Shown piece after piece: positions 45,020 through 55,145 of a stretch of 64,000 bases of DNA. Under the pieces are notes generated by a model that made no database searches, was not told the DNA's origin, and saw nothing but the letters and a program-made list of their open reading frames with translations. The DNA comes from Tetracentron sinense. Taxonomy: Eukaryota > Streptophyta > Magnoliopsida > Trochodendrales > Trochodendraceae. The translations under genes and the position numbers were made by a program. The DNA is taken from positions 10,352,041 through 10,416,040 of the forward strand of contig CM026565.1 of assembly GCA_015143295.1 (NCBI GenBank), read 5' to 3'. How positions within the stretch are numbered: the stretch's first letter is position 1; every line of letters begins with the position of its first letter.

Positions 45020-45240
45020 GACTCAATTCGTCGCCAAAATGGGTTTCGTCCTTGATTTCGTCGCCGAAATTGAGTTGGGAGCCCTAATGTATTTAATTTC
45101 AGATTGACTTCGTCGACGAAATGGTGACTCATCCAGGTTCGTCGCCGAAATGGGTACAGAAAACATTCTGTTTTTTATATTTCCCAAAGATTCGTCGCCG
45201 AAATCATATTCTAGATTGAATTCGTTGACGAATTCAGTCC
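45020..45240. promoter_or_regulatory. Palindromic motif array upstream of the extra ORF
   Basis: Six copies of TTCGTCGCCGAA, TTCGTCGACGAA and near variants (one TTCGTTGACGAA) lie 130-350 bases upstream of the extra ORF's ATG on the same strand. The same motif occurs in the U3 of both Copia LTRs upstream of the TATA box. That suggests a second copy of the regulatory module, which is inference. Confidence 0.55.
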
Positions 45241-45393
45241 TAAATATGAAGAATTGTTCTACCTATTTTCCTTTAAGTCAAAGATTCATCAAGACATCTA
45301 AAATAATCATAATGTATTCAAATCAATCTATTTATCAATCAAGTAAGTTATAGGTATATCAAATCAAAGATTTCAATTTTTGATTGCTTTTGA

Positions 45394-45815
45394 TTAAGTT
45401 AAATCACTTAGACAAGTCATACCTAGTTCTCTTCTCAAAGCACTAAATCTATCAGAATGTAAAGGTTTGGTGAAAATATCAGCAAGCTGATTAATTGTAT
45501 CAACAAATTCCAAGATAACATTTCCATTTTGCACATGATCTCTAATAAAGTGATATCTTATTTCTATGTGTTTATTCCTTGAGTGTTGAATAGGATTCTT
45601 AGTCATACAAATAGCACTTGTGTTATCACACTTAATAGGAATTTTAGTATAGATAAGTTTAAAATCTTCTAGCTGTTGTTTTATATAGAGAGTTTAGGTC
45701 CAACAAAGTCCAGTTGTCATGTACTCAGCCTCAGCTGTGGATAAGGCCACTGAATTTTATTTTTTACTAAACCATGAAACAAGAGAATGTCCTAAAAAGT
45801 AACAAGTTCCACTAG
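45394..45815 (-). pseudogene. Copia RNase H, C-terminal part
   Basis: It resumes after the solo LTR with TSGTCYFLGHSLVSWFSKK, a stop, NSVALSTAEAEYM, and continues to the ADIFTKPL motif and the stop at 45394. A few single-base changes create stops (for example CAA to TAA after FSKK). Confidence 0.75.
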
Positions 45816-45822
45816 TACTTTT

Positions 45823-48609
45823 TGTGACGCCCCGAACCCGCGCCTAGGGAATCAATTTCCGAGACGCGTGTCCGTTTGTCAAATCATGCAAGCGGAAGAC
45901 TTTACCCTCGAAAATGCGGAAAATTTAAACATTTATCAGATGCTTCCAAAAAGCAAATAACACCTGTCATCACAATAGTCATCATACAAACTATATACCT
46001 GTATTATTTACATCAAGTTTGTTTTACAAAAGTGGGCGCTTCTATCACGCCGGGTACAACTTGTACAAGCTTCCAAAATGTCCAGATAGACTTTTCACTT
46101 ACTGGTCAGCAGCTCCAAGATCTGCTGACACAAAAAGTCAGTGAGCTATGAAGCCCAATAAAACCACAATCATTCTAAACTATTTTCCACATAATAACAC
46201 GCATCAATAATGATATAATAAGCAGTTCAATTTGCATGTTACAGTAAAATAGAACAGTATATAATAAATTGTGACCCAAGGTCACTTAGGGTTACGTCAC
46301 CCTAACCGAGGTTCCCGACCTCACATTACTTTGCAATTATGGGGTTCAGTTATGAATGTATTCATATTACCAAGTTATCATTTCAATTCTCAATCATGTT
46401 TCATTTCGAGTCCTGAGACTCTATTAATTAGCCATAGCCCACAAATGTTCAGCTTAAAGTTTCTAAATCATAACCATAATACATTGAGTCATTTAGACAC
46501 ACACGCTGTTCCGGCTTTCACCCGAACACGACCAAACCTTGGGTATACCAACCCAACTCACCTGAAATCCGACGATTCCATACCGAACCCTGAGTACACC
46601 AACTCAGACAAATACACCAACCCTGAGTACACCGACTCAGACCACTTCGTATCCGAAGCTTACACACACAACATGGGCATTCGCCCAATAAGGACATACT
46701 TTTCCATTCAACTGACTGACCACATCTACCGTGTATTCGCCGCCATCTCCCTGGATATCAGTCAAGAAGGAACCCCGACCAACCTGCCTACCGTCATCTT
46801 TTGGCTAGTTTAAGGAGGAACCCCGACATCTATACCAATGCCGACATCTCCTGACGTTCTACTAAGAAGGGACCCCGATAGACACGGTGCCGACATCTTC
46901 TGACCCACCTAGAGAGGAACCTCGGACTATACACTATCTGATGTTCAGCCACTTTAAACTCCCTAGGACTCTGACATCTCCTGACTATCAATCACGGAGG
47001 AACCACGGGCCATGCAGGACACCGCCACTCCTGACCTAGTCCAAGAGGCACCACAGACGACCTAGACAAACAGACCGACATCTCCCGACTATCAGTCACG
47101 GAGGAACCCCAGGCCTTACTGGACACCGTCTCTCCTGACCTAGTCAAAGAGGAACCACGGACTATACTTAACCCTGGTTAGATTTTCTAACCACAGGTTA
47201 ACCCCAGTTAACTCAAGCCTCGCTTGATTAACTGAAATACTTGAGTCTCGCAAACGTGAACTAACTCCGTTAACACACCGTCCCGTTAGCGAACGTTTTC
47301 AAGCTAATGGATGTCTCCATAGCCTTACAAGACATGCAAAACAATTTTTCGTCACCCTAGAGTGGCGATACAATTTACCCGGGATCCGATCTGGGCTCCC
47401 CGAGGGACCACATAAAATCACAACATCACATAGGGGTCTCCGCCCCTTTTTCATTCACGTCAAAAGACATGCATATACATCACATGAAATAATATAGCAA
47501 AATAAGCGGAAAAAGAGAAGAAAAGAGGAGTTTTACCTGCTTCACGCGTTTCGAGGCGACTGGCGCAAAAAGGGGCACCGCCAACACGTCCGGGAGGACA
47601 ATCAACCCCAAGATAAAGCTCCTCTCTCTCTAACTTTCACTTTCTCTCTCTACCTTTTTCTCTCTCTACACGCAAATCGAGACGTCGGAGAAGAAATCAA
47701 ACGCCGCCAACGCTTCGGGGACGTCGAAAAACCCTAAGGGGACCTCCCTTTCCCTTTCTCTCTCTTCCTTTCTCCTCTTTCTCTCTCTTCCTTTCTCTCT
47801 CCTCACTCTCTCTCTAAAAAAAATCTGGCAGAAGCACTGTTTGCAATTGAAACCGTGAGCAAATGAGGGCTGGCCCCCATTTATATATGCCTTAAATGGG
47901 GCTAGATCATGTGCAAAAGCACATTACCCAATTGGTGTGGAAAAAGTGAGGTTGACCAAGTCAACCACTTTGACTGGTTTGACCAGATTTTCCCACTTTT
48001 CACGTATATACCCTCCGAAATCCTGCTATATGACACCCGACGGTAACGAAACTTCAGGTGACCGAACTTGGGGCAGTCCGACACCTACTGTAAAAATTTC
48101 AGGGAAAAATACTGAGTTTTGACAGCTGCACTTTAGTTCGGAAGAAAATTGCAAAACCCACTAATTTTCTGATTTCGGACACAAAACATGTTGTCGCTTC
48201 TTCGTTTGAGATAACTAACTGCCGAGACGACAGACATTAGTCCCCACGGCCGACCGACACGCATTAGTGCCAACTGCACGGATTTCTATTAGGATCTCTA
48301 ACAGATATTGGGTCTCACTTAATTTCTGGAAGTATGAAAATTTCTCATTTTTCTCAATTTTATCACACATAATGGCCCCGCGGTCCTGTGAAATGGTACA
48401 TGATGGAACCGATACGGTAGGGGTGTGTCCCGGTAGTCGACCGGCACACTGTGTACGAGTTTCGCCAAACGATACTGAGATTTCCTCGGTGCACTTCAAT
48501 CCCGAGCAAAGTTCACTTTTTATTAATTTAACAAATAATTAACTAATTAACCTCCATTAAGGACCCATAAACACATAATTTTATTATATTAAAATTCCGG
48601 GTCGTTACA
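45823..48609 (-). mobile_element. Solo LTR of the large-LTR family inside Copia RNase H, 2.8 kb
   Basis: It runs TGTGACGCCCC to GTCGTTACA, relative of 32143-35386. Exact 5-base duplications CTTTT flank it at 45818-45822 and 48610-48614, and Copia RNase H codons join across it without loss (CKVDRKS to TSGTCYF). On the minus strand a TATA box (ATATATAAA, 47888-47880) precedes a GAGAGA-rich leader. The 180-residue frame at 46271-46813 is repeat-rich (Tyr/Thr/Asn/Pro) and I do not treat it as a gene. Confidence 0.88.
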
Positions 48610-48614
48610 CTTTT

Positions 48615-49579
48615 TCTATCTACTTTGCATCCAGCAAAGTCTGCATCTGAATAGCTTATTAGATTTAAGTTTGTGTCCTTTGGATACCATAAGCCTTAAT
48701 CAATTGTTCCAAGTAAGTATCTAAAGATTCTTTTTACCGCAGTTAAGTGAGATTCTTTTGGACATGATTGGAATCTTGCACAAATGCAAACATTGAACAT
48801 AATGTCAGGTCTACTTGCAGTGAGATACAAAAGGCTTCCAATCATGCCTCTATAGAGTTTTTCATTAATACTTTTCCCTTTTTCATCCTTATCAAGTTTG
48901 GTTGATGGACTCATAGGAGTATCCATTATTTTAGTGTTTTCCATTCCAAACTTTTTAAGTAGTTCTTTAGTATATTTAGCTTGATTAACGAAAGTTCCTT
49001 GTGTGGTTTGTTTGATTTGAAGTCCTAAGAAAAGTGTTAATTCACCCATCATACGCATTTCAAATTCTTTTTGCATTGTTTTAGTAAACATTCTACAGAG
49101 AGATTCATTTGCTGATCCAAATATGATGTCATCTACATAGATTTGGATTATTAGCATATCATCATTTTTGGTCATTAGAATAAAGTTGTGTCAATTTTAC
49201 CTCTTGTGAATCCGTTTTCAATTAGGAAGCTACTTAGCCTATCATACCAAGCTCTTGGAGGTTACTTTAATCCATATAAGGCTTTAGTTAACTTAAATAC
49301 ATGATTAGGAAATTTATGATTTTCAAAACAAAGAGGTTGATTTACATAAACTTCTTCATTGATATACCCATTTAGAAATGCACTTTTTACATGCATTTGA
49401 TATAGTTTAAATTCTTTATGACTAGCAAATGTAAGTAACATTCTTATAGCTTCTAGTCTAGCAATCGGGGCAAATGTTTCATCATAATCTATCCTCTCTT
49501 CTTGGTTGTAACCTTGAGCTACTAATCTTGCTTTATTTTTAACTACATTCTCATTTTCATCATTTTTATTCCTAAAGAC
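48615..49579 (-). pseudogene. Copia reverse transcriptase and start of RNase H
   Basis: Minus-strand frames give [42 protein letters not shown]-stop-PPRAWYDRL, then 48696-49175 with YVDDIIFGSANESL (catalytic YVDD), MSMMGELTFFLGLQ-like sequence and SRPDIMFNVC. SYSDADFAGCKVDRKS starts RNase H. Stops are few and several are single C-to-T or G-to-A changes of Gln or Trp codons, as in methylated DNA. Confidence 0.85.
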
Positions 49580-50734
49580 CTATTTTGTTCCAATAATAGA
49601 TTTGTCATTTGGTCTAGGTACTAGATCCCAAACTTGATTTCTATAAAATTGATTTAACTCTTCTTGCATAGCAATGCCCCACGAGTCATCTTCAATAGCT
49701 TCTAAGGTATTTTTAGGTTCAATTTGACTTAGGAAAGCAAGATTCATTAGATTTCTTCTTGTTCTAACCCCTTGTTCCATATTACCAAGTATTAGATCCT
49801 TAGAGTGATCTTTTATTAATTTCCAAGCTTTGGGAAGTTGATAGGATTCTTCATTTTCAATTTCTTCTTCATTATCTATTTCAATAGAGTTGTTACTTGA
49901 TTTTTCTTTTCCTTGATCATTTTTATTTTCTTTGTTGATTTGTAAATTTGATATTGCTTTTGGAAGATTATCAATTTCATTATCAATATCAGTATTGATT
50001 TTGTTAAAAGGATTTGATTCATAAAAAACTACATGAATTAATTCTTCAACAATTAATGATTTCTTGTTAAACACTCTATAAGCTTTGCTATTAGTAGAAT
50101 ATCTTAAGAAGATTCCTTCCAGAGATTTAGCATCAAATTTCTTAAAATGTTGTTTATCATTAAGTATGAAGCATTTACATCCAAACACCTTAAAATAACT
50201 TATATTAGGGATTCTTCCATTCCAAAGCTCATAGGGAGTTTTATTTAGTTTGCTTCTTATAACAACTCTATTAATTACATAACATGATGTGTTAATGGCT
50301 TCAGCCCAAAAATAATTTGGTAATTTATTTTCATTAAGCATTGTTCTAGCCATTTCATGAAGAGATCTATTCTTTCTTTCTACTACACCATTCTGTTGTG
50401 GAGTTCTAGGTGCTGAAAAATTATGATTAAAACTATTTTCATCACAAAATGATTTAAGTTCTTTATTTTTAAATTCTCCTCCTCTATCACTTCTTATGTT
50501 GTTAATAAAATAATCTTTTTCATTTTGAATTCTTTTACAAAACTTTTTAAATAGAGAGGGTGCTTCATTTTTATGAGAAAGAAATAGTACCCATGAGTAT
50601 CTTGAAAAATCATCCACTATAACAAAAGCATAAGTTTTTCCAGCTAGGGTAGCTACTTCATTTGGACCAAAAAGATCCATATGCAAAAGTTCTAAGGGCC
50701 TAGTGGTAGAAATCATTTTCATTTTTGGTTTGAA
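49580..50734 (-). CDS. Copia integrase, open over 380 residues
   Basis: The frame begins inside the GAG-pre-integrase to integrase linker (KMISTTRPLELLHMDLFGP). It shows the catalytic core: D at HMDLFGP, D in IRSDRGGEF, and the third acidic residue in PQQNGVVERKN. The C-terminal region KVFGCKCFILN follows, then an acidic, Asn-rich linker and the start of the reverse transcriptase (EAIEDDSWGIAMQEELNQFY). It ends at a stop where Trp would be expected (GTK-stop-VFRNK), TGG to TAG. A one-base frameshift at about 50735 separates it from the protease part. It is part of one polyprotein and not a separate gene. Confidence 0.85.
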   Translation of the reverse strand, partial: FKPKMKMISTTRPLELLHMDLFGPNEVATLAGKTYAFVIVDDFSRYSWVLFLSHKNEAPSLFKKFCKRIQNEKDYFINNIRSDRGGEFKNKELKSFCDENSFNHNFSAPRTPQQNGVVERKNRSLHEMARTMLNENKLPNYFWAEAINTSCYVINRVVIRSKLNKTPYELWNGRIPNISYFKVFGCKCFILNDKQHFKKFDAKSLEGIFLRYSTNSKAYRVFNKKSLIVEELIHVVFYESNPFNKINTDIDNEIDNLPKAISNLQINKENKNDQGKEKSSNNSIEIDNEEEIENEESYQLPKAWKLIKDHSKDLILGNMEQGVRTRRNLMNLAFLSQIEPKNTLEAIEDDSWGIAMQEELNQFYRNQVWDLVPRPNDKSIIGTK

Positions 50735-50735
50735 A

Positions 50736-51300
50736 TTATGATTTTATTTGTTTTCCAAGTTGACAAGCATCACAAATTTTGTCTTTGATAAATTTAGTTT
50801 TAGGTAATCCTTTAACTAATTCATTTTTAGAGAGTTTAGACAAAAGATCCATACTAGCATATCCTAGTCTCCTATGCCATAACCAGCTAGCTTCATCTAT
50901 AGCAGAGAGACATATCATGTTTTGAGATTTAAGTTCATCAAAATCTAAGGTATAAACATTTTCATTTCTATGTGCTACAAACAAAGTATTTAGATTATCT
51001 TTATCCTTAATCATGCAGATATTTGACTTGATTGAAACATTCAGTCCCTTATCACAAAGTTGACTAATACTAATGAGATTATGCTTGAGTCCATCAACAA
51101 GTAGTACATTCTCAATAAAAACGGATTTATTCTTACCAATGTTACCTATGCCAATGATCTTCCCTTTAGCATTGTCTCCAAATGTTACATGACCGCCATC
51201 CTTTGGAGTGATTGATGCAAATAGTTCCTTGTTCCCGGTCATATGCCTTGAGCATCCACTGTCCAAGAACCATGTTGTCTTGGAAGTTCTTGATTTGAAG
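50736..51300 (-). CDS. Copia protease and GAG-pre-integrase domain
   Basis: The frame contains [11 protein letters not shown] (aspartic protease active site D-S-G), the protease body ([20 protein letters not shown]) and the pre-integrase zinc domain ([28 protein letters not shown] with His and Cys ligands). The preceding residues TTWFL are in frame up to about 51280. It ends after KQIKS by a frameshift that separates it from integrase. Confidence 0.8.
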
Positions 51301-52049
51301 CATACCTACACATCCAATTCAAGTAACTCCAAGATACTTTCCCCCCGATACCCAAACAGTTTTGGATGGTACCCAAAGTGATTTGGGTTATGGTTTGGGA
51401 GGATTAGTTCCCTTGGGAACCCATATCATTCTTGGTCCTTTGTGGTTAGATTTTGAAAGAGAAGATGTTCCTTTTAGAACCCAAACTTTCCTAATTATTT
51501 TACCATTATAAAATGAGGTGGATGGTGGAGTTTGGTGATTACTTAATTTTGTAAAGAAATTTTGATAATCTTTTTGTTTTGAAAAAGTATTATAACCAAG
51601 TCCAGCCTTGTTAAAAACACATCTTTGCTAACCTAAAAGTCTTTCTAGGTTCTTTTGACCATTTGTGAATGTGAGGACAGTATTGGTCAAGTCATTGTCT
51701 TTAACTTTTAACTCATTACTTCACATGGTGAGTTGTGAGGAGCATTTTCAATATCATTTAATTTCTTACTCAATTCCTCATTCTCAATGGCTAACACACT
51801 CTTTTCTTTTTGTAGATTTTCACATGATTGTGAGAGAGTGTGAATTTCTTTTTTAAAGAATTTATTTAATTTGGCTATTCTACCAAATTCAAAGTAGAGT
51901 TCATCAAATGCTTCTCTTATTTCATTATATGAGAGAATTATTTGGGGAAGAAGTTACCTCATCCTCATTTGCCATGAGGCACAGATTTGCCACTTTTTCA
52001 TCACTTGAATCTTCCGACTTGCTTCCCTCCGAGTCATCCCAAGTTGCCA
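51301..52049 (-). pseudogene. Copia Gag C-terminal to protease linker, decayed
   Basis: Between the Gag zinc knuckle and the protease, all frames are interrupted, but pieces such as VNLCLMANEDEVTSS and SQLTMCSNE-like sequence indicate the coiled-coil linker usual for this lineage. There is no other gene. Confidence 0.5.
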
Positions 52050-53015
52050 TCATAGCTTTTTTCTTGTGCTTTGGCTCTTCTTGAGTTGAGGGCAGTCAGT
52101 CCTTATGTGGCTTGGCTTCTTGCATTCATAATACGTGAGAGGTTCCTTCTTGCTAGCTTCAGCTTTGTTCACTTCTTTTGAGAACTCCTTCTTGTATGAT
52201 CTCTTTTTGAAGTTCTTATGCTTGAGGAACCATTTGAACCTTCTTGCCATCAAGGCTATATCTTCATAATCACTGCTGGTTTCCTCATCACTAATTTCAA
52301 CTTGAGTAGACTTGGGAGCTAGCCCTTTCTTGGTTCTAGGTTCATCAGGCATTTGATCCTTCATTATGACTTCATGAGTCATAAGAGATCCCAGCAGCTC
52401 ATCCATAGGCAGTTTGGTGAGGTCCTTAGCTTCTTGGATTGCTGTTACTTTTGGAGTCCATTCCTTGGGTAGTGATCTTAAGATCTTTCTTACATTTTCT
52501 GCATTAGAATACACTTTACCCAGAGATTTAAGACAATTTAAAATGTTAGTAAATCTGGTGAACATATCACCGATAGATTCTTCTTTTTCCATTTTGAATA
52601 ATTCATACTTGTGAACAAGCATGCTAATCTTTTCTTCTTTAACCTGATTAGTTCCTTCATAGGTGACTTTCAGTTTATCCCATATTTCTTTAGTAGAGTC
52701 GCATCCAGAAATTTTGTTAAATTCTTGGGGACTTAAGGCACAGTAGAGGTTGCTAATAGCTTTAGCATTGATTTAAATGAGCTTAATGTCAGTTTCATTC
52801 CATTCTTCCTCGACCTTAGGAATTCTGACATCATCCACAGTTTTTGTGGGAAGATGAGGGCCATTGACTATTACTCTCCAACACTCATAATCTAGAGCTT
52901 GAATGTAATACATCATCCTAGTTTTCCAATAGTTATAATTTTCTCCATTAAACAAAGGTGGTCTAGTGGTGGACTGTCTTTCTCCTAGGCTTGTTGCAAA
53001 AACATTATTTGCCAT
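52050..53015 (-). pseudogene. Copia Gag, one stop, damaged zinc knuckle
   Basis: It starts MANNVFATSLGERQSTTRPP at 53015 with the PPLFNGENYNYWKTRMMYYI motif of Copia Gag. A stop at 52773 follows DIKLI, after which the frame resumes (LYCALSPQEFNKISG) and runs as an open 190-residue part from 52622 (VHKYELFKMEKEESIGDMFT, LRSLPKEWTPKVTAI). The zinc knuckle reads TYYECKKPSHIRTDCP, so the first of the three cysteines is Tyr. The frame ends with a basic tail (QSTRKKL). Confidence 0.8.
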
Positions 53016-53060
53016 AATAAACTCGATTACTCAGATTGTTTAGATCTATTTAGAGTATTA

Positions 53061-53073
53061 GGCTCTGATACCA
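53061..53073 (-). other. Copia primer-binding site, tRNA-iMet
   Basis: TGGTATCAGAGCC on the minus strand, two bases after the 5' LTR end (CCAACA). Confidence 0.9.
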
Positions 53074-53075
53074 AT

Positions 53076-54526
53076 TGTTGGCCAAGTAATGACCCTAAAG
53101 GGGGGGTGAATAGGGTCTATGGCAGCTTTTTAAAAAAATTGAACTACAAATTCAAAAGTGCGGAATAAAATTAAATAAGCAACAAGCTGAACTGTAGAAT
53201 ATTTAAAGGAAAGAGAGAAGAGATAAGGAGAATGCAAACTCAAGATTTGTTTACGAGGTTCAGCAATCCAGCCTACTCCCCGCCTCAGCTTCCAACTAGA
53301 GGATTCACCACGATTCCTTAATCGCATTGGCTCCTTTACAGGTGGAGTCCAAACCTTTACAATCTCTCTTACAGGTCGAGATGTTACCTTACAAGCTCTC
53401 CTTTAGGCTGAGCTAAAACCTCTCAAGAGACAACCCTCTCTTGAAATAACTGAAGCAATAACTTCAGTGCAAGAATCCTGGATTCTTGACTACTTTCAAT
53501 AAATGAGTTTTTGGATTAAAAATCCGAAGAGAAAGCTCCTTAAAATGAGCTGAATAAGAGTGAAATACAAATTCTAATTAAGTCTCTCAAAGTAGGTAGG
53601 AGTCAAGTAAGCTCAAGAGAGAATTTTTGGGGATTTTCTAAGTATGAGAGTAAGTGAAAATCAATAGCAGTGAATAGGTGATAGATGGGAGTTATTGCTG
53701 TGATCAAGAGTTGTTATATGTTCATAAATGAACTCCTTTTATACCATTTGATCCAATAGTGCCGTTGGGGTAGCATTAAATGCTTTTAGGTCCGTTGCAA
53801 ACTAGCCGTTGCAAAGATTTTTCAGTTTCAGACATGATTTCGTCGACGAAGTGGAGTTCCCACTTGAGTTCGTCGCCGAAGTTAACCCAACCAAAGATTT
53901 CGTCGCCGAAATCAAGAAACAGAACTGAATTTGAAAATTTCTGTAATGACTTCGTCGCCGAATTCAATCTACCCAGAGAATTCGTCGACGAATTCAGAGT
54001 AAAAATTCTGAATTCAGTCTTGGATCACACTGAAGGGATGTGATTGATTTCCTAGGTCAATTAGCTATACTCTTATCAAAATTTTATGATTAATTAGAGC
54101 TTTGGAGTGATCTTCAAAAATGTCCTAGGCTCCTATGGTCAATCTATAATTCTTGAGCTTTTCAACTTACCATCCTTTTGAGGACATTTTACATAAGTCC
54201 TATACATTCTCAGAATAAAAAGTAAATACATTAAAAAGTGATGAGAGATGATCTTGGCTTGACTTGGATCTTGTGATTTTGCCTTTTGTTTTCAATGGAC
54301 CTGACTTGGACTAAGGTCTTATCTTGGATCTTCATCTTTTATTCAGTGAGTTGAACTTCTTCTTGGGTAATTTCCATCATTTTTCATGATTGGAGTGCTA
54401 TCAACTTATGTAATCTGAAATGTTCACGCACGTAAATGGTTTCATTAGTATCAAATATTTCATTATATTATTATGTTATTATCAAAATTAATAGGGGTAC
54501 TTATGGTTGTAACCCTGAGGCTAACA
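53076..54526 (-). repeat. 5' LTR of the Copia element
   Basis: 1451 bases. On the minus strand U3 holds the palindromes TTCGTCGACGAA and TTCGTCGCCGAA (53838-54000), followed by TATAAAA (53743-53737) in GGTATAAAAGGAG. The frame at 53130-53327 recurs in the other LTR and is not a gene. Confidence 0.9.
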
Positions 54527-54697
54527 CTTTTACCTTGGCTTTAATACCCAGATACCTTTATATTTTTGGGCCCAACTCCTCTTATTAATAATACATACAT
54601 CATAACACAGTAAACTATTTTTGACCAAAATTCACTATTCATTGACACTATTCGCAGACACTATTCACCAACTAGGTGATTGAGTTTCGGGGTTCTA

Positions 54698-55145
54698 CAT
54701 ATGGGTAGAAGTTAGTAACAAAAGTTTAGGAAATTTTGTTGAGAAGTTTAGTAGTAAAAGGGTACAATCATGGGATTTGACCTTGCATACTACTAAGTTT
54801 GCTTACAATAGTTTAGTGAACAGGATATAGGGAGATCTCCAATTGAGATTGTGACAAGTTTGAAGTCACGCAAGCCGGTTGATCTCATTGAATTTCCAGT
54901 GGAAAAAGGATAAATAATGACGCAGCTGATTTTTCCAAGCATATTCATGAGGTTCATGAAGATGTTAAACAAAGGATAGCCTTAAGTAATGAATAATACA
55001 GGAATGATGCCAATACTCGAGATCTGCAGAGTTTAGACTGGGAGACAAGGTTATGGTCTATGGCCAAAGAGGTTTCCAAGAGGAGCTTTTCAAAAGCTGT
55101 ATTCAAGGAAAGCAAGACCTTATACAGTGTTGAAGAAGCTGTGTT
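54698..55145 (+). pseudogene. Integrase C-terminal part of the host Gypsy element
   Basis: It continues the integrase cut at 38433: VVSNKSLGNFVEKFSSKRVQ, WDLTLHTTKFAYNSLVNR, then the C-terminal region (RLGDKVMVYGQ, RFPRGAFQKLYSRKARPYTV). It has stops and shifts. There is no chromodomain; the sequence passes into the 3' LTR. Confidence 0.7.

Larger units (their letters stand above)
40849..54526 (-). mobile_element. Sirevirus-like Copia retrotransposon with an extra ORF, complete but mutated
   Basis: LTRs of 1502 (40849-42350) and 1451 bases (53076-54526) start TGTTAGCC and end CCAACA on the minus strand. Both outer flanks are CTTTT (40844-40848 and 54527-54531), an exact 5-base duplication. 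The order on the minus strand is 5' LTR, iMet primer site, gag, protease, integrase, reverse transcriptase, RNase H, extra ORF, 3' LTR. That is Copia order. A downstream extra ORF and palindrome-rich LTRs point to the Sirevirus lineage. About 2.8 kb of the 13.7 kb is a nested solo LTR at 45823-48609. Confidence 0.9.
38434..54697 (-). mobile_element. Tekay-type solo LTR inserted in the Gypsy integrase, split by later insertions
   Basis: On the minus strand it starts TGTAGAACCCCGAAACTC at 54697 and ends CCTAAGGGGGTTTTGGGGCGCGACA-like at 38434, the same termini as the Tekay LTRs. Its own sequence is 54697-54527 and 40518-38434 (about 2.3 kb). The flanks GATGG and TATGG agree at 4 of 5 bases. Integrase coding resumes directly outside both ends. 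It has a TATA box (CTATAAA, 40343-40349, minus), CG-containing palindromes (40430-40512), an 88-base repeat (39300-39600) and a (CT)n(CA)n run (38694-38728). No internal region, so a solo LTR. Confidence 0.7.

Noticed and set aside
45818-45822. The shared CTTTT duplication of the Copia element and its nested solo LTR as a target preference
   Set aside because: Two identical 5-base sites can occur by chance in AT-rich DNA; other insertions here use different sites.
46271-46813. 180-codon frame in the 2.8 kb solo LTR
   Set aside because: Composition is biased by short repeats (NPEYTDS, YTNSD), there is no counterpart open frame in the related LTR at 32143, and it lies in non-coding LTR sequence.
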